Source of the DNA: Actinomycetota bacterium
GTDB lineage: Bacteria; Actinomycetota; Actinomycetes; Nanopelagicales; Nanopelagicaceae
Length of the DNA stretch: 64,000 nt
Reading direction: 5' to 3'
Assembly: GCA_016870795.1 (NCBI GenBank)
Contig: VGAJ01000001.1
Location: forward strand, 62,001-126,000
Positions 40,800 to 52,733 of this stretch are shown one piece after another. Each line of letters opens with the position of its first letter. The first letter of the stretch is position 1. The translations under genes were made by a program, and so were the position numbers. Below the pieces are notes generated by a model, which searched no databases, was not told the DNA's origin, and was given only the letters and a program-made list of their open reading frames with translations.

Positions 40800-42239
40800 C
40801 TAGCGATAGGCAGGAGCAACGCCACTAACAGCATCTCCCACCTTATGAACGCGCATCGCATTGGTTGAGCCAGGAATTCCTGGAGGGGAACCAGCAACAA
40901 TCATGATTAACTCACCAACAGCTACTCGCTTACTTTCAATCAAAATGGTATCTACCTGCTTAACCATCTCATCGGTAGTAGTAACTAACGGGGTTAGAAG
41001 GGGTTCAACCCCCCAAGTAAGTGCCATCTGGTTATAAGTAGCAGTATCAGGGGTGAGTGCCAAAATTGGAATCGGTGATCTAAGTCTTGACATTCTTCGC
41101 GCTGAATCCCCACTCTTTGTAAATGCCGATAAGACTTTTGCCCCAATTGTTAGGCCAACCTCAGTAGCAGCCTTTGTTATCGCCCCACCTTTAGTTTTTG
41201 GGTTGTGTTGCAAGGCTGGAATTAAATGAAGCGCTTCATTCTCAGTCTTTTCAATGATTCGAGCCATAGTTGATACTGCCTCAACGGCAAATGCTCCCAC
41301 GCTAGTCTCACCTGAAAGCATCAAGGCATCAGCGCCGTCAAGAACAGCATTAGCGCAATCTGTAGCCTCAGCTCTTGTTGGACGAGAGTTATTAATCATT
41401 GAATCAAGCATCTGAGTTGCAACAATTACTGGCTTTGCATTCTCCCTAGCAAGGGTGATGCATCGCTTCTGCACAAGTGGAATATCTTCAATCGGCATTT
41501 CAACGCCAAGATCGCCGCGAGCAACCATGATTCCATCAAATGTTAAAACTATCTCCTCTAGATTATCGACCGCTTGAGGTTTTTCAATCTTGGCAATAAC
41601 TGGAATGCGATGGCCCACCTCATCCATGATTTTGTGGACATCGTCGATATCTTTTGCAGATCTTACAAATGATAAGGCTATCAAGTCAGCGCCTGCTTTA
41701 AGCCCCCAGCGCAGATCTTCAATATCTTTCTCACTCATGGCAGGAACAGATACTGCAACTCCTGGAAGATTAATTCCTTTGTTATTGGAGACAAATCCTG
41801 GCTCAATAACTTTCGTTATTACATCGCTACCTTTTACCTCAATAACCTGAACTGTTACTTTGCCATCATCGATAAGGATAAGGTCTCCAGCCTTGCAATC
41901 ACCGGGAAGTCCTTTATAGGTAGTTGATACACGAGACTTGTCGCCAGCAATATCATCGGTGGTAATTGTAAAAGTATCTCCACGAACTAACTCATGAGGA
42001 CCGTTTTCAAATCTTCCTAGGCGAATCTTTGGCCCTTGAAGATCAACCATGATTGCAACAGGCTGCTTAACTCGCGCAGCCTCAGCCCTTACTAAATCTA
42101 GACGGTTTTGATGTTCTTCATATCCACCATGGGAGAGATTTAGCCTTGCCACATTCATTCCAGCTCGAATTAGCTCAGAGACTTTTTCAACGCTCTCAAC
42201 TGCAGGGCCCATGGTGCAGACAATTTTGGCGCGGCGCAT
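40800..42239 (-). CDS. pyk: Pyruvate kinase
   Basis: MRRAKIVCTMGPAVES...ARLNLSHGGYEEH...VARGDLGVEMP...MLSGETSVGAFAVEAV. Confidence 0.97.
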   Translation of the reverse strand: MRRAKIVCTMGPAVESVEKVSELIRAGMNVARLNLSHGGYEEHQNRLDLVRAEAARVKQPVAIMVDLQGPKIRLGRFENGPHELVRGDTFTITTDDIAGDKSRVSTTYKGLPGDCKAGDLILIDDGKVTVQVIEVKGSDVITKVIEPGFVSNNKGINLPGVAVSVPAMSEKDIEDLRWGLKAGADLIALSFVRSAKDIDDVHKIMDEVGHRIPVIAKIEKPQAVDNLEEIVLTFDGIMVARGDLGVEMPIEDIPLVQKRCITLARENAKPVIVATQMLDSMINNSRPTRAEATDCANAVLDGADALMLSGETSVGAFAVEAVSTMARIIEKTENEALHLIPALQHNPKTKGGAITKAATEVGLTIGAKVLSAFTKSGDSARRMSRLRSPIPILALTPDTATYNQMALTWGVEPLLTPLVTTTDEMVKQVDTILIESKRVAVGELIMIVAGSPPGIPGSTNAMRVHKVGDAVSGVAPAYR

Positions 42240-42245
42240 GTGCTT

Positions 42246-42251
42246 ACTTTA
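42246..42251 (-). promoter_or_regulatory. -10 element TAAAGT, 6 nt before the pyk ATG
   Basis: TAAAGT-AAGCAC-ATG on the minus strand. Confidence 0.4.
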
Positions 42252-42286
42252 TTGCCTTATTTGGCATAAGAGTAATTGGCAAGGAA

Positions 42287-43744
42287 TTAAACCGTTAGTG
42301 GTCGAGCAGTTGGCTCAATCGGCGATGGCAACTGCGTATGTCCCATTAGATCTGCATCTACTGCGGAAGCAGCGCTTCTCCCCTCTGCAATCGCCCAAAC
42401 AATTAGTGATTGACCACGGCCTCCATCACCGCAGATATATACCGAATCAACGTTGGTGCGATATGAATTATCACGAGCAATGTTTCCACGAGGATCAAGT
42501 TTTAACTCGAGCGCCTTTACTAATTCATTCTTCTCGGGTCCAGTAAAGCCCATGGCTAGTAAGACCATATCTGCTGGAAGATCCCTAGAAGTTCCTGGAA
42601 CTTTTTCAAACTTTCCATCAACATACTTCGTCTCAATAATTTTCAATGCGGTTAATTGCCCAGCGCTATTGCCAATAAATTCTTCAGTTGAAATTGAATA
42701 AAGCCGCTCGCCTGATTCCTCGTGGGCGCTACTTACTCGGTAAGTCATTGGGTAAGTTGGCCATGGCTGTGAGTCAGGGCGCTCATCACTTGGCCTTGGC
42801 ATAATCTCAATTTGAGTAACACTTGCAGCTCCCTGACGAATTGCAGTGCCTAGACAATCAGCGCCAGTATCGCCGCCTCCCAAAATGATTACATTCTTGC
42901 CCTTAGCATTAATCGGTGGCTCAGAAGGTAATTCATTGAGGGCTTGCTTGTTTCCCCATGGCAGATATTCCATCGCTTGATAAACCCCATTAAGTGATCT
43001 TCCGGGGATATCGAGTTCACGCCATTGGGTCGCACCTACAGCTAAAACTATTGCGTCATATTTAGCACGAAGCTCTGCAGCGCTGATATCAACTCCGACA
43101 TTAACTCCTGCTCTAAATCTTGTACCTTCGCGCTGCATCTGGTTTATACGGCGATCTAGAATTGCTTTCTCCATTTTGAATTCTGGAATGCCATAGCGGA
43201 GTAATCCTCCAATTTTCTCGCCTTTTTCATAGACCACAACGGTATGACCTGCTCTTGTTAATTGCTGGGCTGCGGCAAGACCTGCCGGCCCTGAGCCAAT
43301 AACTGCAATAGTTTTGCCAGTCATTCGATCCGGTTGCAGCGGCTTCACATTTCCACTTTGAAATCCCTCTTCAACAATTCTTAACTCAACTTGTTTAATA
43401 GTCACTGGATCTTGATTAATTCCTAGAACACAAGCTGTTTCGCAGGGAGCAGGACAGAGTCGTCCAGTAAATTCAGGGAAATTATTAGTTGCGTGGAGGC
43501 GATCTAGCGCATCTACCTTTTCATTACGCCAAATCAAGTCATTCCACTCTGGAATTAAATTTCCTAATGGACAGCCCTGATGACAGAAAGGAATTCCACA
43601 ATCCATACACCTTCCTGCCTGCTTCTGCAGAGATGAGAACTCCTGCTCTTCATAAACCTCACGCCAATCTCTGATTCGAACATCTACTGGACGACGTTTT
43701 GGAACTTCTCTGCCAGTATTTAGAAAGCCACGGGGATCAGCCAT
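42287..43744 (-). CDS. gltD: Glutamate synthase small subunit
   Basis: [25 protein letters not shown]...[26 protein letters not shown]. Confidence 0.97.
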   Translation of the reverse strand: MADPRGFLNTGREVPKRRPVDVRIRDWREVYEEQEFSSLQKQAGRCMDCGIPFCHQGCPLGNLIPEWNDLIWRNEKVDALDRLHATNNFPEFTGRLCPAPCETACVLGINQDPVTIKQVELRIVEEGFQSGNVKPLQPDRMTGKTIAVIGSGPAGLAAAQQLTRAGHTVVVYEKGEKIGGLLRYGIPEFKMEKAILDRRINQMQREGTRFRAGVNVGVDISAAELRAKYDAIVLAVGATQWRELDIPGRSLNGVYQAMEYLPWGNKQALNELPSEPPINAKGKNVIILGGGDTGADCLGTAIRQGAASVTQIEIMPRPSDERPDSQPWPTYPMTYRVSSAHEESGERLYSISTEEFIGNSAGQLTALKIIETKYVDGKFEKVPGTSRDLPADMVLLAMGFTGPEKNELVKALELKLDPRGNIARDNSYRTNVDSVYICGDGGRGQSLIVWAIAEGRSAASAVDADLMGHTQLPSPIEPTARPLTV

Positions 43745-46700
43745 TTAGCGCCTCCATAATTGCATCATCTGATGATTTTCCTTCGCGCTCTGCTCTATCA
43801 ATTACTGCCAGCACCTTGGCATAATCCCTTGGCATTACAAGTGAGAATCTCTTCAATGCTGCCTGCCAATCGCCAAGTAATTCATGAGCAATCAATGAAC
43901 CAGTCTCTGCATAGAAACGAGAGAGTATGGATTTGAGTTTCTCCTCTTGATCTTTAGGGATAGATAAAACGTCAACCATCTCGGTATTTACTAGCGATGG
44001 GATTAAATCAAGAACAAATGCTCGGCCACCTGACATGCCAGCGGCAAAGTTTCGCCCTGTTTTACCAAGAACGACCACAGTTCCGCCAGTCATATATTCA
44101 CAGCCGTGATCGCCAACACCTTCAACAACAGCTAGCGCTCCAGAGTTTCTTACACAGAATCTCTCGCCCACTATTCCTCTTACAAAAATTTCACCCTGCG
44201 TAGCGCCATATCCAATAACATTTCCGGCAATTACATTTTCATGGGAGGCAAACATCGCCTTCTCATCAGGGCGCAGAATTACTCTACCCCCAGATAGCCC
44301 CTTTCCAAGATAATCGTTGGTATCTCCATAGAGGCGAAGAGTGAGCCCACGTGGAATAAATGCTCCTAGCGATTGACCTGCAGAGCCATGGAAGGTGATA
44401 TCAATAGTGTCATCGGCAAGGCCCTGTCCGCCATGTTTTCGAGTAATTTCAGAGCCCAGCATCGTTCCAACTGTTCGATTACCATTTCTAATTTTCATCT
44501 GCAATTTAATTGGAGACTTACTTTCTAAGGCGCTCTGTGAAAGTTTTATTAGCTCATTATCTAGAGCAGCTTCAAGCCCATGATCTTGAGTTGTCGTATT
44601 TCTACGCGCAGATCCTGAAGTTGGTGCTGGCACAGCAAGAATTGGTGATAAATCAAGTCCACTTGCCTTCCAATGCTCCACTGCAGCAGAAGTTTCTAGG
44701 CTTTCAACTGCGCCGACTGCTTCGCTAAGGCTTCTAAAACCTAGGTTTGCAAGAATCTCTCTTACCTCCTGGGCGATGTATTCAAAGAAAGTCTCAACAA
44801 ATTCTGGCTTTCCAGTAAAACGCTTTCTTAGCTCTGGATTTTGAGTGGCAACACCAACTGGGCAGGTATCTAAGTGACAGACTCGCATCATCACGCAACC
44901 TGAAACCACGAGAGGAGCGGTAGCAAAACCAAATTCTTCTGCTCCGAGCAGAGCGGCGATAACCACATCTCTTCCTGTCTTCATCTGGCCATCGGTTTGA
45001 ACCACGATGCGATCTCTTAGCCCATTTAGCATCAAAGTCTGTTGGGTTTCAGCAAGACCAAGCTCCCACGGAGCGCCAGCATGTTTTAGCGAAGTAAGTG
45101 GAGATGCTCCCGTTCCGCCATCATGGCCAGAGATTAAAACTACATCGGCATGCGCCTTGCTAACTCCTGCAGCAACAGTGCCAACTCCAACTTCAGCAAC
45201 AAGTTTTACATGGATGCGCGCTCTATTGTTTGCATTCTTTAAGTCGTGAATTAATTGTGCTAAATCTTCAATCGAGTAAATATCATGATGTGGCGGTGGT
45301 GAGATTAAGCCAACGCCAGGAGTTGAATAGCGCACCTTGGCAATCCAGGGATAAATTTTATTTCCAGGCAATTGCCCACCCTCGCCAGGTTTAGCTCCTT
45401 GTGCCATTTTTATCTGAATATCATCGGCGTTTACTAAATATTCACTTGTTACGCCAAATCTTCCTGAAGCAACTTGCTTGATTGCAGATCTTGCTGAATC
45501 TCCATTGGCTTGAGGAATGAAACGCTCAGGATCTTCGCCGCCTTCTCCAGTATTTGATTTAGCGCCAATTCGATTCATAGCAATTGCTAGCGTTTCATGA
45601 GCTTCTTGCGAGATTGAGCCATAGGACATAGCTCCAGTTGAAAACCTCTTAACAATTTCTGAAACTGGCTCCACTTCATCTATAGCCACTGGTTTTCTTA
45701 GCCCCTGCCTAAAGGTGAAGAGACCACGAAGTGTCATCAAAGACTTAGATTGATCATCTACGCGCTTGGTATATCTCTGGAAGATGTCATAGCGCTTTGA
45801 TCTTGTGGCATGTTGGAGAGCAAAGACAGTCTCTGGATCAAAGAGGTGTGGTTCGCCATCTCTGCGCCATTGATACTCCCCACCAATAGGAAGTCGTTTA
45901 GATCCTGGAACTTCTCCCCCAGACGGATAGGCGATGTGATGGCGCGCAATTGTTTCTTGTGCGATTACTTCGAGATCTACTCCACCAAGGCGCGAAGTTG
46001 TTCCAACAAAGTATTCATTGACTAATGCTTGTGACAATCCGATAGCTTCAAAGACTTGCGCTCCGGTGTATGAGGCAATCGTTGATATTCCCATCTTGGA
46101 CATCACCTTCAAAACGCCTTTGCCCAATGATTTAATTAAGTTTTTAACTGCCTTCTCAGGAGTAATTCCTGTAATAACTCCTGTTAAAACTAAATCCTCA
46201 GCGCTCTCCATGGCTAGATATGGATTTACCGCAGCTGCTCCGTAACCAATTAAAAGCGCAACATGATGAACTTCTCTTACCTCACCACTTTCAACAACTA
46301 AGCCAACTTTAGTTCTCGTTTTCTCGCGAATTAAGTGATGATGCACTGCCGATGTTAAAAGTAGGGATGGAATCGGTGCGTTCTCTGCATCGCCATCACG
46401 GTCAGAGAGAACGATAATTCGAGCTCCTTGAGAGATTGCCTCAGAGACCTCAGCTCGAATCTCCTCAATTCTCTCTTGCAAGCCGTGGCCACCGCTAGAA
46501 ATTGGGAAGAGGCCGCGTATTACATAAGTAGATAGCCCTGGATGATTATTATCAGCGTTGACGTTAATTATTTTTGCAAGCTCATCATTATCTATAACTG
46601 GAAAGGCCAAAGAAATCTGTCTACACGATGCTGGGCCAGGATCAAGAAGATTATGTTCTGGACCAATAGACCCACCAAGTGAGGTGACTAGCTCCTCTCT

Positions 46701-48254
46701 TATCGCATCAAGTGGTGGATTAGTGACTTGAGCAAAGAGCTGCGAGAAGTAATCAAAGAGGAGTCTTGGCTTAGCAGAGAGAGCTGCAATCGGAGTATCA
46801 GTTCCCATGGATCCGATTGGTTCAATTCCACTTTTTGCCATCGGGGTAACAATCATTCTTAACTCTTCTTCGGTATAACCGAAGGCGCGCTGTCTTCTTA
46901 AAACCGAGGAGTGCGGATAAATGATGTGCTCTCGTGCTGGTAGATCTGAGAGGCGCACAATTCCGGCATGGAGCCACTCTCCATATGGCGCGTTAGTTGC
47001 AAGGCTCTGCTTAATCTCATCATCTTCAATGATGCGACCAGATTGGATATCAACAAGGAACATGCGACCTGGTTGAAGTCTTCCCTTGCGAATAATTTTT
47101 TCTTGCGGAATCTCTAACACTCCAACTTCACTTGCCAGCACAACCAACCCATCATCTGTTACCCAGTAGCGAGATGGACGCAATCCATTTCGATCCAATA
47201 CTGCGCCAATCTGCTTTCCATCTGTGAAGGTGACGCAGGCTGGTCCATCCCATGGCTCCATTAAAGATGCATGGAAACGATAGAAGTCTTTTAACTTCTC
47301 AGGCATCGTTTCATGATTCTCCCAAGCCTCTGGAATCATCATAAGAATGGAATGAGCAAGGCTGCGCCCGCCCAGATAAAGAAGCTCTAACACTTCATCA
47401 AAGGAGGCCGAATCACTTCCTGAAGGATCAACTATTGGAAATAGTCGAGAGATATCGCCAGGGATCAGATCGCTTTCAAGTAGCGCTTCACGAGCTGCCA
47501 TCCAATTTCGATTACCTCTTACCGTATTTATCTCACCATTATGAGCGATGAATCGATAGGGATGGGCAAGCGGCCAAGATGGAAAAGTGTTGGTAGAAAA
47601 TCTCGAATGAACTAGAGCAAGAGGTGATACTAAACGCGGATCTGAGAGATCTGGAAAGAATTCCTCTAATTGCCCTGTAGTTAGCATTCCTTTATAGACA
47701 ATCGTCCTACTAGAGAGCGAAGTAAAGTAAATTGAGAGTTCATGCTCAACTCTCTTTCTAAAGCAGAATGCTCTTCGATCTAAATCTAAGTCACTAACTC
47801 CATCCTGGGATGAAACAAATATCTGTTCAAATTCAGGCATTACCGATAAAGCTGTAGCTCCAAGAGAAGTTGAGTTAATTGGCAGCTGGCGCCAACCAAG
47901 GACTTTTAGATTTTCCTCACTTGCAATCTGCTCAATTCGTGTTTTATTCGCAAAATTCTTTGGCAAGAACACAACTCCAGCTGCATAGCTAAGCGGCGCT
48001 GGCAACTCAAATGGGAGAACTGCGCGGAAGAATTGATCAGGAATACAAATTAGAATTCCAGCACCATCACCGCTATTGACTTCAGCTCCTGATGCGCCTC
48101 TATGTTCTAAGTTTCTTAAGGCAACTAAACCTTTTGCAATGATTTCGTGAGTTGCAACTTTGTTGAGGGTAGCCACCATCGCAACACCGCAAGCATCATG
48201 CTCGTTGGCAGGATCATAGAGACCTACTGCCTTCGGTAGAGATGAGAAGACCAC
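43737..48254 (-). CDS. gltB: Glutamate synthase large subunit
   Basis: [19 protein letters not shown]... GATase domain, FMN domain and GXGXG repeats; 1505 aa. Confidence 0.97.
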   Translation of the reverse strand: MVFSSLPKAVGLYDPANEHDACGVAMVATLNKVATHEIIAKGLVALRNLEHRGASGAEVNSGDGAGILICIPDQFFRAVLPFELPAPLSYAAGVVFLPKNFANKTRIEQIASEENLKVLGWRQLPINSTSLGATALSVMPEFEQIFVSSQDGVSDLDLDRRAFCFRKRVEHELSIYFTSLSSRTIVYKGMLTTGQLEEFFPDLSDPRLVSPLALVHSRFSTNTFPSWPLAHPYRFIAHNGEINTVRGNRNWMAAREALLESDLIPGDISRLFPIVDPSGSDSASFDEVLELLYLGGRSLAHSILMMIPEAWENHETMPEKLKDFYRFHASLMEPWDGPACVTFTDGKQIGAVLDRNGLRPSRYWVTDDGLVVLASEVGVLEIPQEKIIRKGRLQPGRMFLVDIQSGRIIEDDEIKQSLATNAPYGEWLHAGIVRLSDLPAREHIIYPHSSVLRRQRAFGYTEEELRMIVTPMAKSGIEPIGSMGTDTPIAALSAKPRLLFDYFSQLFAQVTNPPLDAIREELVTSLGGSIGPEHNLLDPGPASCRQISLAFPVIDNDELAKIINVNADNNHPGLSTYVIRGLFPISSGGHGLQERIEEIRAEVSEAISQGARIIVLSDRDGDAENAPIPSLLLTSAVHHHLIREKTRTKVGLVVESGEVREVHHVALLIGYGAAAVNPYLAMESAEDLVLTGVITGITPEKAVKNLIKSLGKGVLKVMSKMGISTIASYTGAQVFEAIGLSQALVNEYFVGTTSRLGGVDLEVIAQETIARHHIAYPSGGEVPGSKRLPIGGEYQWRRDGEPHLFDPETVFALQHATRSKRYDIFQRYTKRVDDQSKSLMTLRGLFTFRQGLRKPVAIDEVEPVSEIVKRFSTGAMSYGSISQEAHETLAIAMNRIGAKSNTGEGGEDPERFIPQANGDSARSAIKQVASGRFGVTSEYLVNADDIQIKMAQGAKPGEGGQLPGNKIYPWIAKVRYSTPGVGLISPPPHHDIYSIEDLAQLIHDLKNANNRARIHVKLVAEVGVGTVAAGVSKAHADVVLISGHDGGTGASPLTSLKHAGAPWELGLAETQQTLMLNGLRDRIVVQTDGQMKTGRDVVIAALLGAEEFGFATAPLVVSGCVMMRVCHLDTCPVGVATQNPELRKRFTGKPEFVETFFEYIAQEVREILANLGFRSLSEAVGAVESLETSAAVEHWKASGLDLSPILAVPAPTSGSARRNTTTQDHGLEAALDNELIKLSQSALESKSPIKLQMKIRNGNRTVGTMLGSEITRKHGGQGLADDTIDITFHGSAGQSLGAFIPRGLTLRLYGDTNDYLGKGLSGGRVILRPDEKAMFASHENVIAGNVIGYGATQGEIFVRGIVGERFCVRNSGALAVVEGVGDHGCEYMTGGTVVVLGKTGRNFAAGMSGGRAFVLDLIPSLVNTEMVDVLSIPKDQEEKLKSILSRFYAETGSLIAHELLGDWQAALKRFSLVMPRDYAKVLAVIDRAEREGKSSDDAIMEALNG

Positions 48255-48378
48255 TTATCGCTCCCACAAAAAATAGACTGCTTCGAATTTTTTTCTTAAT
48301 TTGCTTTCGAAGTTACTGGGACAACGACGGCCCTTAGAGGAGCATTAATCTATCAAGAAGTTGCTTTTTTGGCGCGTG

Positions 48379-49086
48379 CTAGAGCCCAGAGATATGGGCA
48401 ATCTGACCTACTGATGCCGTAATTGCCATTCCTATAGCGCCACCGAGCAGGATTCGAAGGGTTGGTCGCCATATCTTTGACCCGGAAGTCTTTGCGCTAA
48501 TTACTCCGGCGATGAGTAAGCCAAAGAATGTAATTGCAACAATTGAAACTGCTTTCCCGCCAAGACTTGGCGCAAGAGCTCCAATAAGAGGAATGGCTCC
48601 TCCAAGTGCGAAGCTAAGAGCAGAGGCAATTGCTGCCTGCATTGGACGAGCCTTAGTTAATTCATATTGGCCCAACTCATCTCGCAGGTGAGCACCCAGT
48701 GCATCATGGGCATGTAGTTCTTGCGCTACTTTCTCAGCTGTTGCTCTAGATAGACCTCTAGATTGATAAATTTGAGTTATCTCTTCTAATTCTCCTGCTG
48801 GATCAATTAGATGATGCTCTAGTTCCAAGATTCGATCCGATTCCTCAATATCGTTCTGTGATCTAACCGAGACATATTCGCCAACAGCCATCGACATCGC
48901 TCCCGCTGCAATTCCTGCTAGACCAACTGTTACTACAAAGTCATTTTGTTGAGCTGAAACAATTCCAATCATTAACGCTGCCGTTGAAACTAACCCATCA
49001 TTAACACCTAATACCGCAGCTCTTAGCCACCCTGATCTATGAGTGCGATGCTCAGAATTTCTTATTTCTGATTCAGATTGGCTCAC
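48379..49086 (-). CDS. VIT1/CCC1 family iron/manganese transporter
   Basis: GWLRAAVLGVNDGLVSTAALMIGIVSAQ...GAMSMAVGEYVSVRSQND. Confidence 0.9.
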   Translation of the reverse strand: MSQSESEIRNSEHRTHRSGWLRAAVLGVNDGLVSTAALMIGIVSAQQNDFVVTVGLAGIAAGAMSMAVGEYVSVRSQNDIEESDRILELEHHLIDPAGELEEITQIYQSRGLSRATAEKVAQELHAHDALGAHLRDELGQYELTKARPMQAAIASALSFALGGAIPLIGALAPSLGGKAVSIVAITFFGLLIAGVISAKTSGSKIWRPTLRILLGGAIGMAITASVGQIAHISGL

Positions 49087-49090
49087 GACG

Positions 49091-49912
49091 TTACTTTACA
49101 CTCGATTCTTTTGGTAATTGATTTTGACGCAAGTAGATAAGAGAGGCAAATAGCAGAACCACGCTGGTCCAAACATTAAGCCTGACACCAAAAATTAAAT
49201 TCGCTTCATCGATTCTAATCGTTTCAATCAGAGCTCTTCCTAGACAGTAAAGGGCGACGTAGAGGGCAAAAATTGAACCCGGAGCCAACTTCCCACTAGA
49301 TCCCACTTTGATCAAAATTAAGGCTGCGATAAAGCACCAGATCGATTCATATAAAAACACCGGATGAAATGTCTCGACGCTGGAGTATCCAATCGGGCGA
49401 TAGGAAGCTGGAATTTCAAGGGCCCATGGCGCATTTAGCTCACGTCCGAAGAGTTCTTTATTAAACCAATTTCCCCAACGTCCAATTCCTTGCGCAATCA
49501 ATAACCCTGGAGCAAGCGCGTCAGCAAAGCTTGCAAAGGAAACATCACCTCGAGATTTATTCCTGCGATATCCAATAAATGCGCCAAGAAGTCCAAGAGA
49601 AATTGCGCCCCAGATTCCAAGTCCACCTTGCCAGATGTAGAGCGCACTTAGCGGATCACCATTTGTTCCGAAATATGCCTGCGGTGAGGAAATTACGTGA
49701 TAGAGGCGACCACCAATAATCCCAAATGGAACTGCATAGATTGCAACATCACTAACTACGCCTGCTCTACCACCGAGTGCGACATACCTTCTATTCCCAA
49801 TGTATACAGCAGCTACGATCCCAGCGATGATGCTTAGCGCATAGAAATGAAAAGTTAGTGGACCAATCTCTATTTGAGACTGAGTTGGAGAAGGGATAGC
49901 AGCAAAGATCAC
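49091..49912 (-). CDS. lgt: Prolipoprotein diacylglyceryl transferase
   Basis: FHFYALSIIAGIVAAVYIGNRRY...GGLGIWGAISLGLLGAFIGYRR...AQGIGRWGNWFNKELFG. Confidence 0.95.
   Translation of the reverse strand: MIFAAIPSPTQSQIEIGPLTFHFYALSIIAGIVAAVYIGNRRYVALGGRAGVVSDVAIYAVPFGIIGGRLYHVISSPQAYFGTNGDPLSALYIWQGGLGIWGAISLGLLGAFIGYRRNKSRGDVSFASFADALAPGLLIAQGIGRWGNWFNKELFGRELNAPWALEIPASYRPIGYSSVETFHPVFLYESIWCFIAALILIKVGSSGKLAPGSIFALYVALYCLGRALIETIRIDEANLIFGVRLNVWTSVVLLFASLIYLRQNQLPKESSVK
49093..49098 (-). promoter_or_regulatory. -10 element TAAAGT, 6 nt before the VIT1-family GTG
   Basis: TAAAGT-AACGTC-GTG on the minus strand, next to the lgt stop. Confidence 0.35.
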
Positions 49913-50655
49913 TGCTTAGCTGCTTCGACCGCCGCCTTAAACTCCTCTAATCTAAATTCAGAGGTGGTGCGATTCCATGGCTTGCCGTTAATAAATACAG
50001 TAGGAGTTCCTTCAACGCCATTTTTCTTCATCGACGATGCTACGTTTTCAACTACATCACCTGATTCATTCTTATTGACGCAGTTAGCAAAGCTCTCACT
50101 TGTTATTCCAAGTCGCGTTCCAATTTCAACTAGATTCTTGTTAGAAAATAGCCCACTGTTCTCCCTGCCTTGGATATCAAAAAGCGCTCTGTGATACTCA
50201 ATAAATCTTCCTTCAGGTACTGCGCAATTTGCAGCATTGGAGGCGCGAACTGACTCCTGCCCCAGGAATGATGCCATGTGATAGGTAACTTCTGCCTGCT
50301 TCTCTCTAATTAAAGTCTCTAGGTAATCACCCATCGCATCTTCAAAGAACTTGCAATATGGGCATTGAAAATCTTCCCAGATATCAATTTTTAGTGGGCT
50401 ATCGGCGTTAAAGACCACGCCATAATCTGCCTCTGGAGAAATCGTTGGAGTTAGAGGATCACCATTGTTAGCACTTGAGATGCTCTCAATCGATGCAGGA
50501 AGAGCAACGCTAGAACCAGATCTCTTATCCAAAACAGTGAAGACAACTCCAGATAAGACCACAAGTACAATCATGCCAATCACGATATTTCTAGTGACAG
50601 TATCTCCAGATTTAGCAGAGTTACTTACTTTTCTTTGGCGCGGCTCTTTTGGCAC
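49909..50655 (-). CDS. Membrane-anchored DsbA-family thiol-disulfide oxidoreductase
   Basis: N-terminal TM; IDIWEDFQCPYCKFFEDAMGDYL; GVEGTPTVFINGKPW. Confidence 0.9.
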   Translation of the reverse strand: MPKEPRQRKVSNSAKSGDTVTRNIVIGMIVLVVLSGVVFTVLDKRSGSSVALPASIESISSANNGDPLTPTISPEADYGVVFNADSPLKIDIWEDFQCPYCKFFEDAMGDYLETLIREKQAEVTYHMASFLGQESVRASNAANCAVPEGRFIEYHRALFDIQGRENSGLFSNKNLVEIGTRLGITSESFANCVNKNESGDVVENVASSMKKNGVEGTPTVFINGKPWNRTTSEFRLEEFKAAVEAAKQ

Positions 50656-50719
50656 TATTCCTACTCCTTTAGATTTTCCTAACTACCTTTGGCTATAAGT
50701 CTAAACCAAGTTCTAGAAA

Positions 50720-51532
50720 CTAGCCGACTTGGCCCTGTCTGACCCCATCAGACAACTCGCGGGCTAGCAAGGTAACGTTTTTGCATGATTGGGTGATATT
50801 CGGAGCCTGTAGTACTAACTTAATAAATGCTGAGCCCACAATGACCCCATCGGCAAACTTTGCAACATCTGCAGCCTGCTCTGCAGTGGAAACTCCAAGG
50901 CCCACCGCGATCGGAAGATCTGTAACCTTGCGAAGTCTTGCAACTAATTCACTGGCGCTATCTGCAAGAGAGTTTCTTGCTCCAGTTACTCCCATAAGAC
51001 TTGCTGCATAAACAAAGCCGGAGCACTTATTCGCAACTTTAGCTAATCTTGAATCATCTGTGCTGGGAGCAACAACATAAACGCGATGCAAGTCATTTCT
51101 CTCAGTCTCATCAATCCAATCACCTGATTCTTCAATGGTTAAATCCGGAGTTATGACTCCAACTCCCCCCGCGCTAGCAAGAGCTTCTGTGAATTCCTTA
51201 ACACCATAACGTTCGATGGGATTCCAATAAGACATCACTAAAGATGGAACACTTACGCTAGAGACCACCTCCAAGACTTCCTTAGCGCCAGTCTTATTTC
51301 TCAATGCCACTTCAGCAGCTTCTTGAATTATGGCTCCATCCATAACTGGATCGCTATATGCAAAACCCACTTCAACTATGTCAACTCCGCCAGCAATTAG
51401 CGCCCTTATTAATTCTTTAGATCCTTCAAGGGTTGGAAAACCCGCTGGCACATAACCGATAAGGACTGCTCTTTTTTCGCTCTTGGCTCGAGCAAAGACT
51501 TGCGCCAAACTCTCTTTACTCATTGAGTGCAA
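50720..51532 (-). CDS. trpA: Tryptophan synthase alpha subunit
   Basis: RAVLIGYVPAGFPTLEGSKELIRALIAGGVDIVEVGFAYSDPVMDGAIIQEA. Confidence 0.95.
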   Translation of the reverse strand: MHSMSKESLAQVFARAKSEKRAVLIGYVPAGFPTLEGSKELIRALIAGGVDIVEVGFAYSDPVMDGAIIQEAAEVALRNKTGAKEVLEVVSSVSVPSLVMSYWNPIERYGVKEFTEALASAGGVGVITPDLTIEESGDWIDETERNDLHRVYVVAPSTDDSRLAKVANKCSGFVYAASLMGVTGARNSLADSASELVARLRKVTDLPIAVGLGVSTAEQAADVAKFADGVIVGSAFIKLVLQAPNITQSCKNVTLLARELSDGVRQGQVG

Positions 51533-51537
51533 TATTC

Positions 51538-52728
51538 CTACAGTGGAATTCCAAAGTACTGCGCAGCTGTTTGTACATCTTTATCGCCGCGTCCTGAGAG
51601 ATTAATAAGAAGGATTGCGCCACTTCCCAATTCATTTCCAACTTGAAGCGCTCCAGCTAGTGCGTGCGCTGTCTCGATCGCTGGGATTATTCCCTCACTC
51701 TGTGAAAGAAGCGAGAAGGCATGCATAGCTTGATCATCGGTAATTGCGCGGTACTCAGCTCGTCCAATGTCATGCAAGTAGGCATGCTCTGGACCTACTC
51801 CTGGATAGTCAAGGCCAGCAGAAATTGAATGAGACTCGATGGTTTGCCCATCACTATCTTGAAGTAGATAAGACCTGGTGCCATGAAGAACTCCAGGTGT
51901 CCCACCCACAATAGTTGCAGCGTGTTTACCACTTTCAACTCCGGCACCACCAGCTTCTAAACCAATCAACCGCACACCTGAATCATCAATAAAGGGGTGG
52001 AAGATTCCTATCGCATTAGATCCTCCACCAACACAAGCTAAAACTGCATCTGGAAGCCTGCCGGTCATCTCTAATACTTGCTGCCTTGCTTCAATTCCAA
52101 TTATGCGATGAAAATCTCTGACCATAGTTGGGAAAGGATGTGGGCCAGCAACAGTTCCTAATAGGTAGTGAGTAGTTGAAACATTAGTTACCCAATCCCG
52201 CATCGCTTCATTAATTGCATCTTTTAGAGTTCTAGAACCAGTTGTCACTGGAATAACCGTTGCGCCAAGTAACTTCATTCTGGCAACGTTTAGAGATTGG
52301 CGTTTTGTATCTTCCTCGCCCATATAAACCACACACTCAAGACCAAGCAAGGCTGCTGCAGTTGCTGAAGCAACACCATGTTGGCCCGCTCCAGTTTCAG
52401 CAATGATTCGCTTCTTGCCCATTCGTTTGGTGAGAAGTGCTTGACCAAGAACATTATTTATCTTATGGCTCCCGGTGTGATTCAAATCTTCACGCTTTAA
52501 AAGAATTCTTGCATTTCCAGCATGCTCGGCAAATCTATTAGCCTCAGTAATTATTGATGGCCGACCGGTATAGCTCTTATGTAAATGGTTGAGTTCTCTT
52601 TGAAACTCAGGATCTTTAGAAGCCGAGTTATGAGCTGCCTCTAATTCATCCAGCGCACCAATTAGAGCTTCTGGGACAAAGCGCCCACCATAAGGGCCAA
52701 AATGGCCAACAAGTTCAATGCGCTCCAT
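51538..52728 (-). CDS. trpB: Tryptophan synthase beta subunit
   Basis: [23 protein letters not shown]...[22 protein letters not shown]...[12 protein letters not shown]. Confidence 0.97.
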   Translation of the reverse strand: MERIELVGHFGPYGGRFVPEALIGALDELEAAHNSASKDPEFQRELNHLHKSYTGRPSIITEANRFAEHAGNARILLKREDLNHTGSHKINNVLGQALLTKRMGKKRIIAETGAGQHGVASATAAALLGLECVVYMGEEDTKRQSLNVARMKLLGATVIPVTTGSRTLKDAINEAMRDWVTNVSTTHYLLGTVAGPHPFPTMVRDFHRIIGIEARQQVLEMTGRLPDAVLACVGGGSNAIGIFHPFIDDSGVRLIGLEAGGAGVESGKHAATIVGGTPGVLHGTRSYLLQDSDGQTIESHSISAGLDYPGVGPEHAYLHDIGRAEYRAITDDQAMHAFSLLSQSEGIIPAIETAHALAGALQVGNELGSGAILLINLSGRGDKDVQTAAQYFGIPL

Positions 52729-52733
52729 AGCCT

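Noticed and set aside
42246-42290. TTATGCC/GGCAATAA hairpin between gltD and pyk
   Set aside because: Only about 4 bp of stem; overlaps the pyk promoter and is better explained by it.
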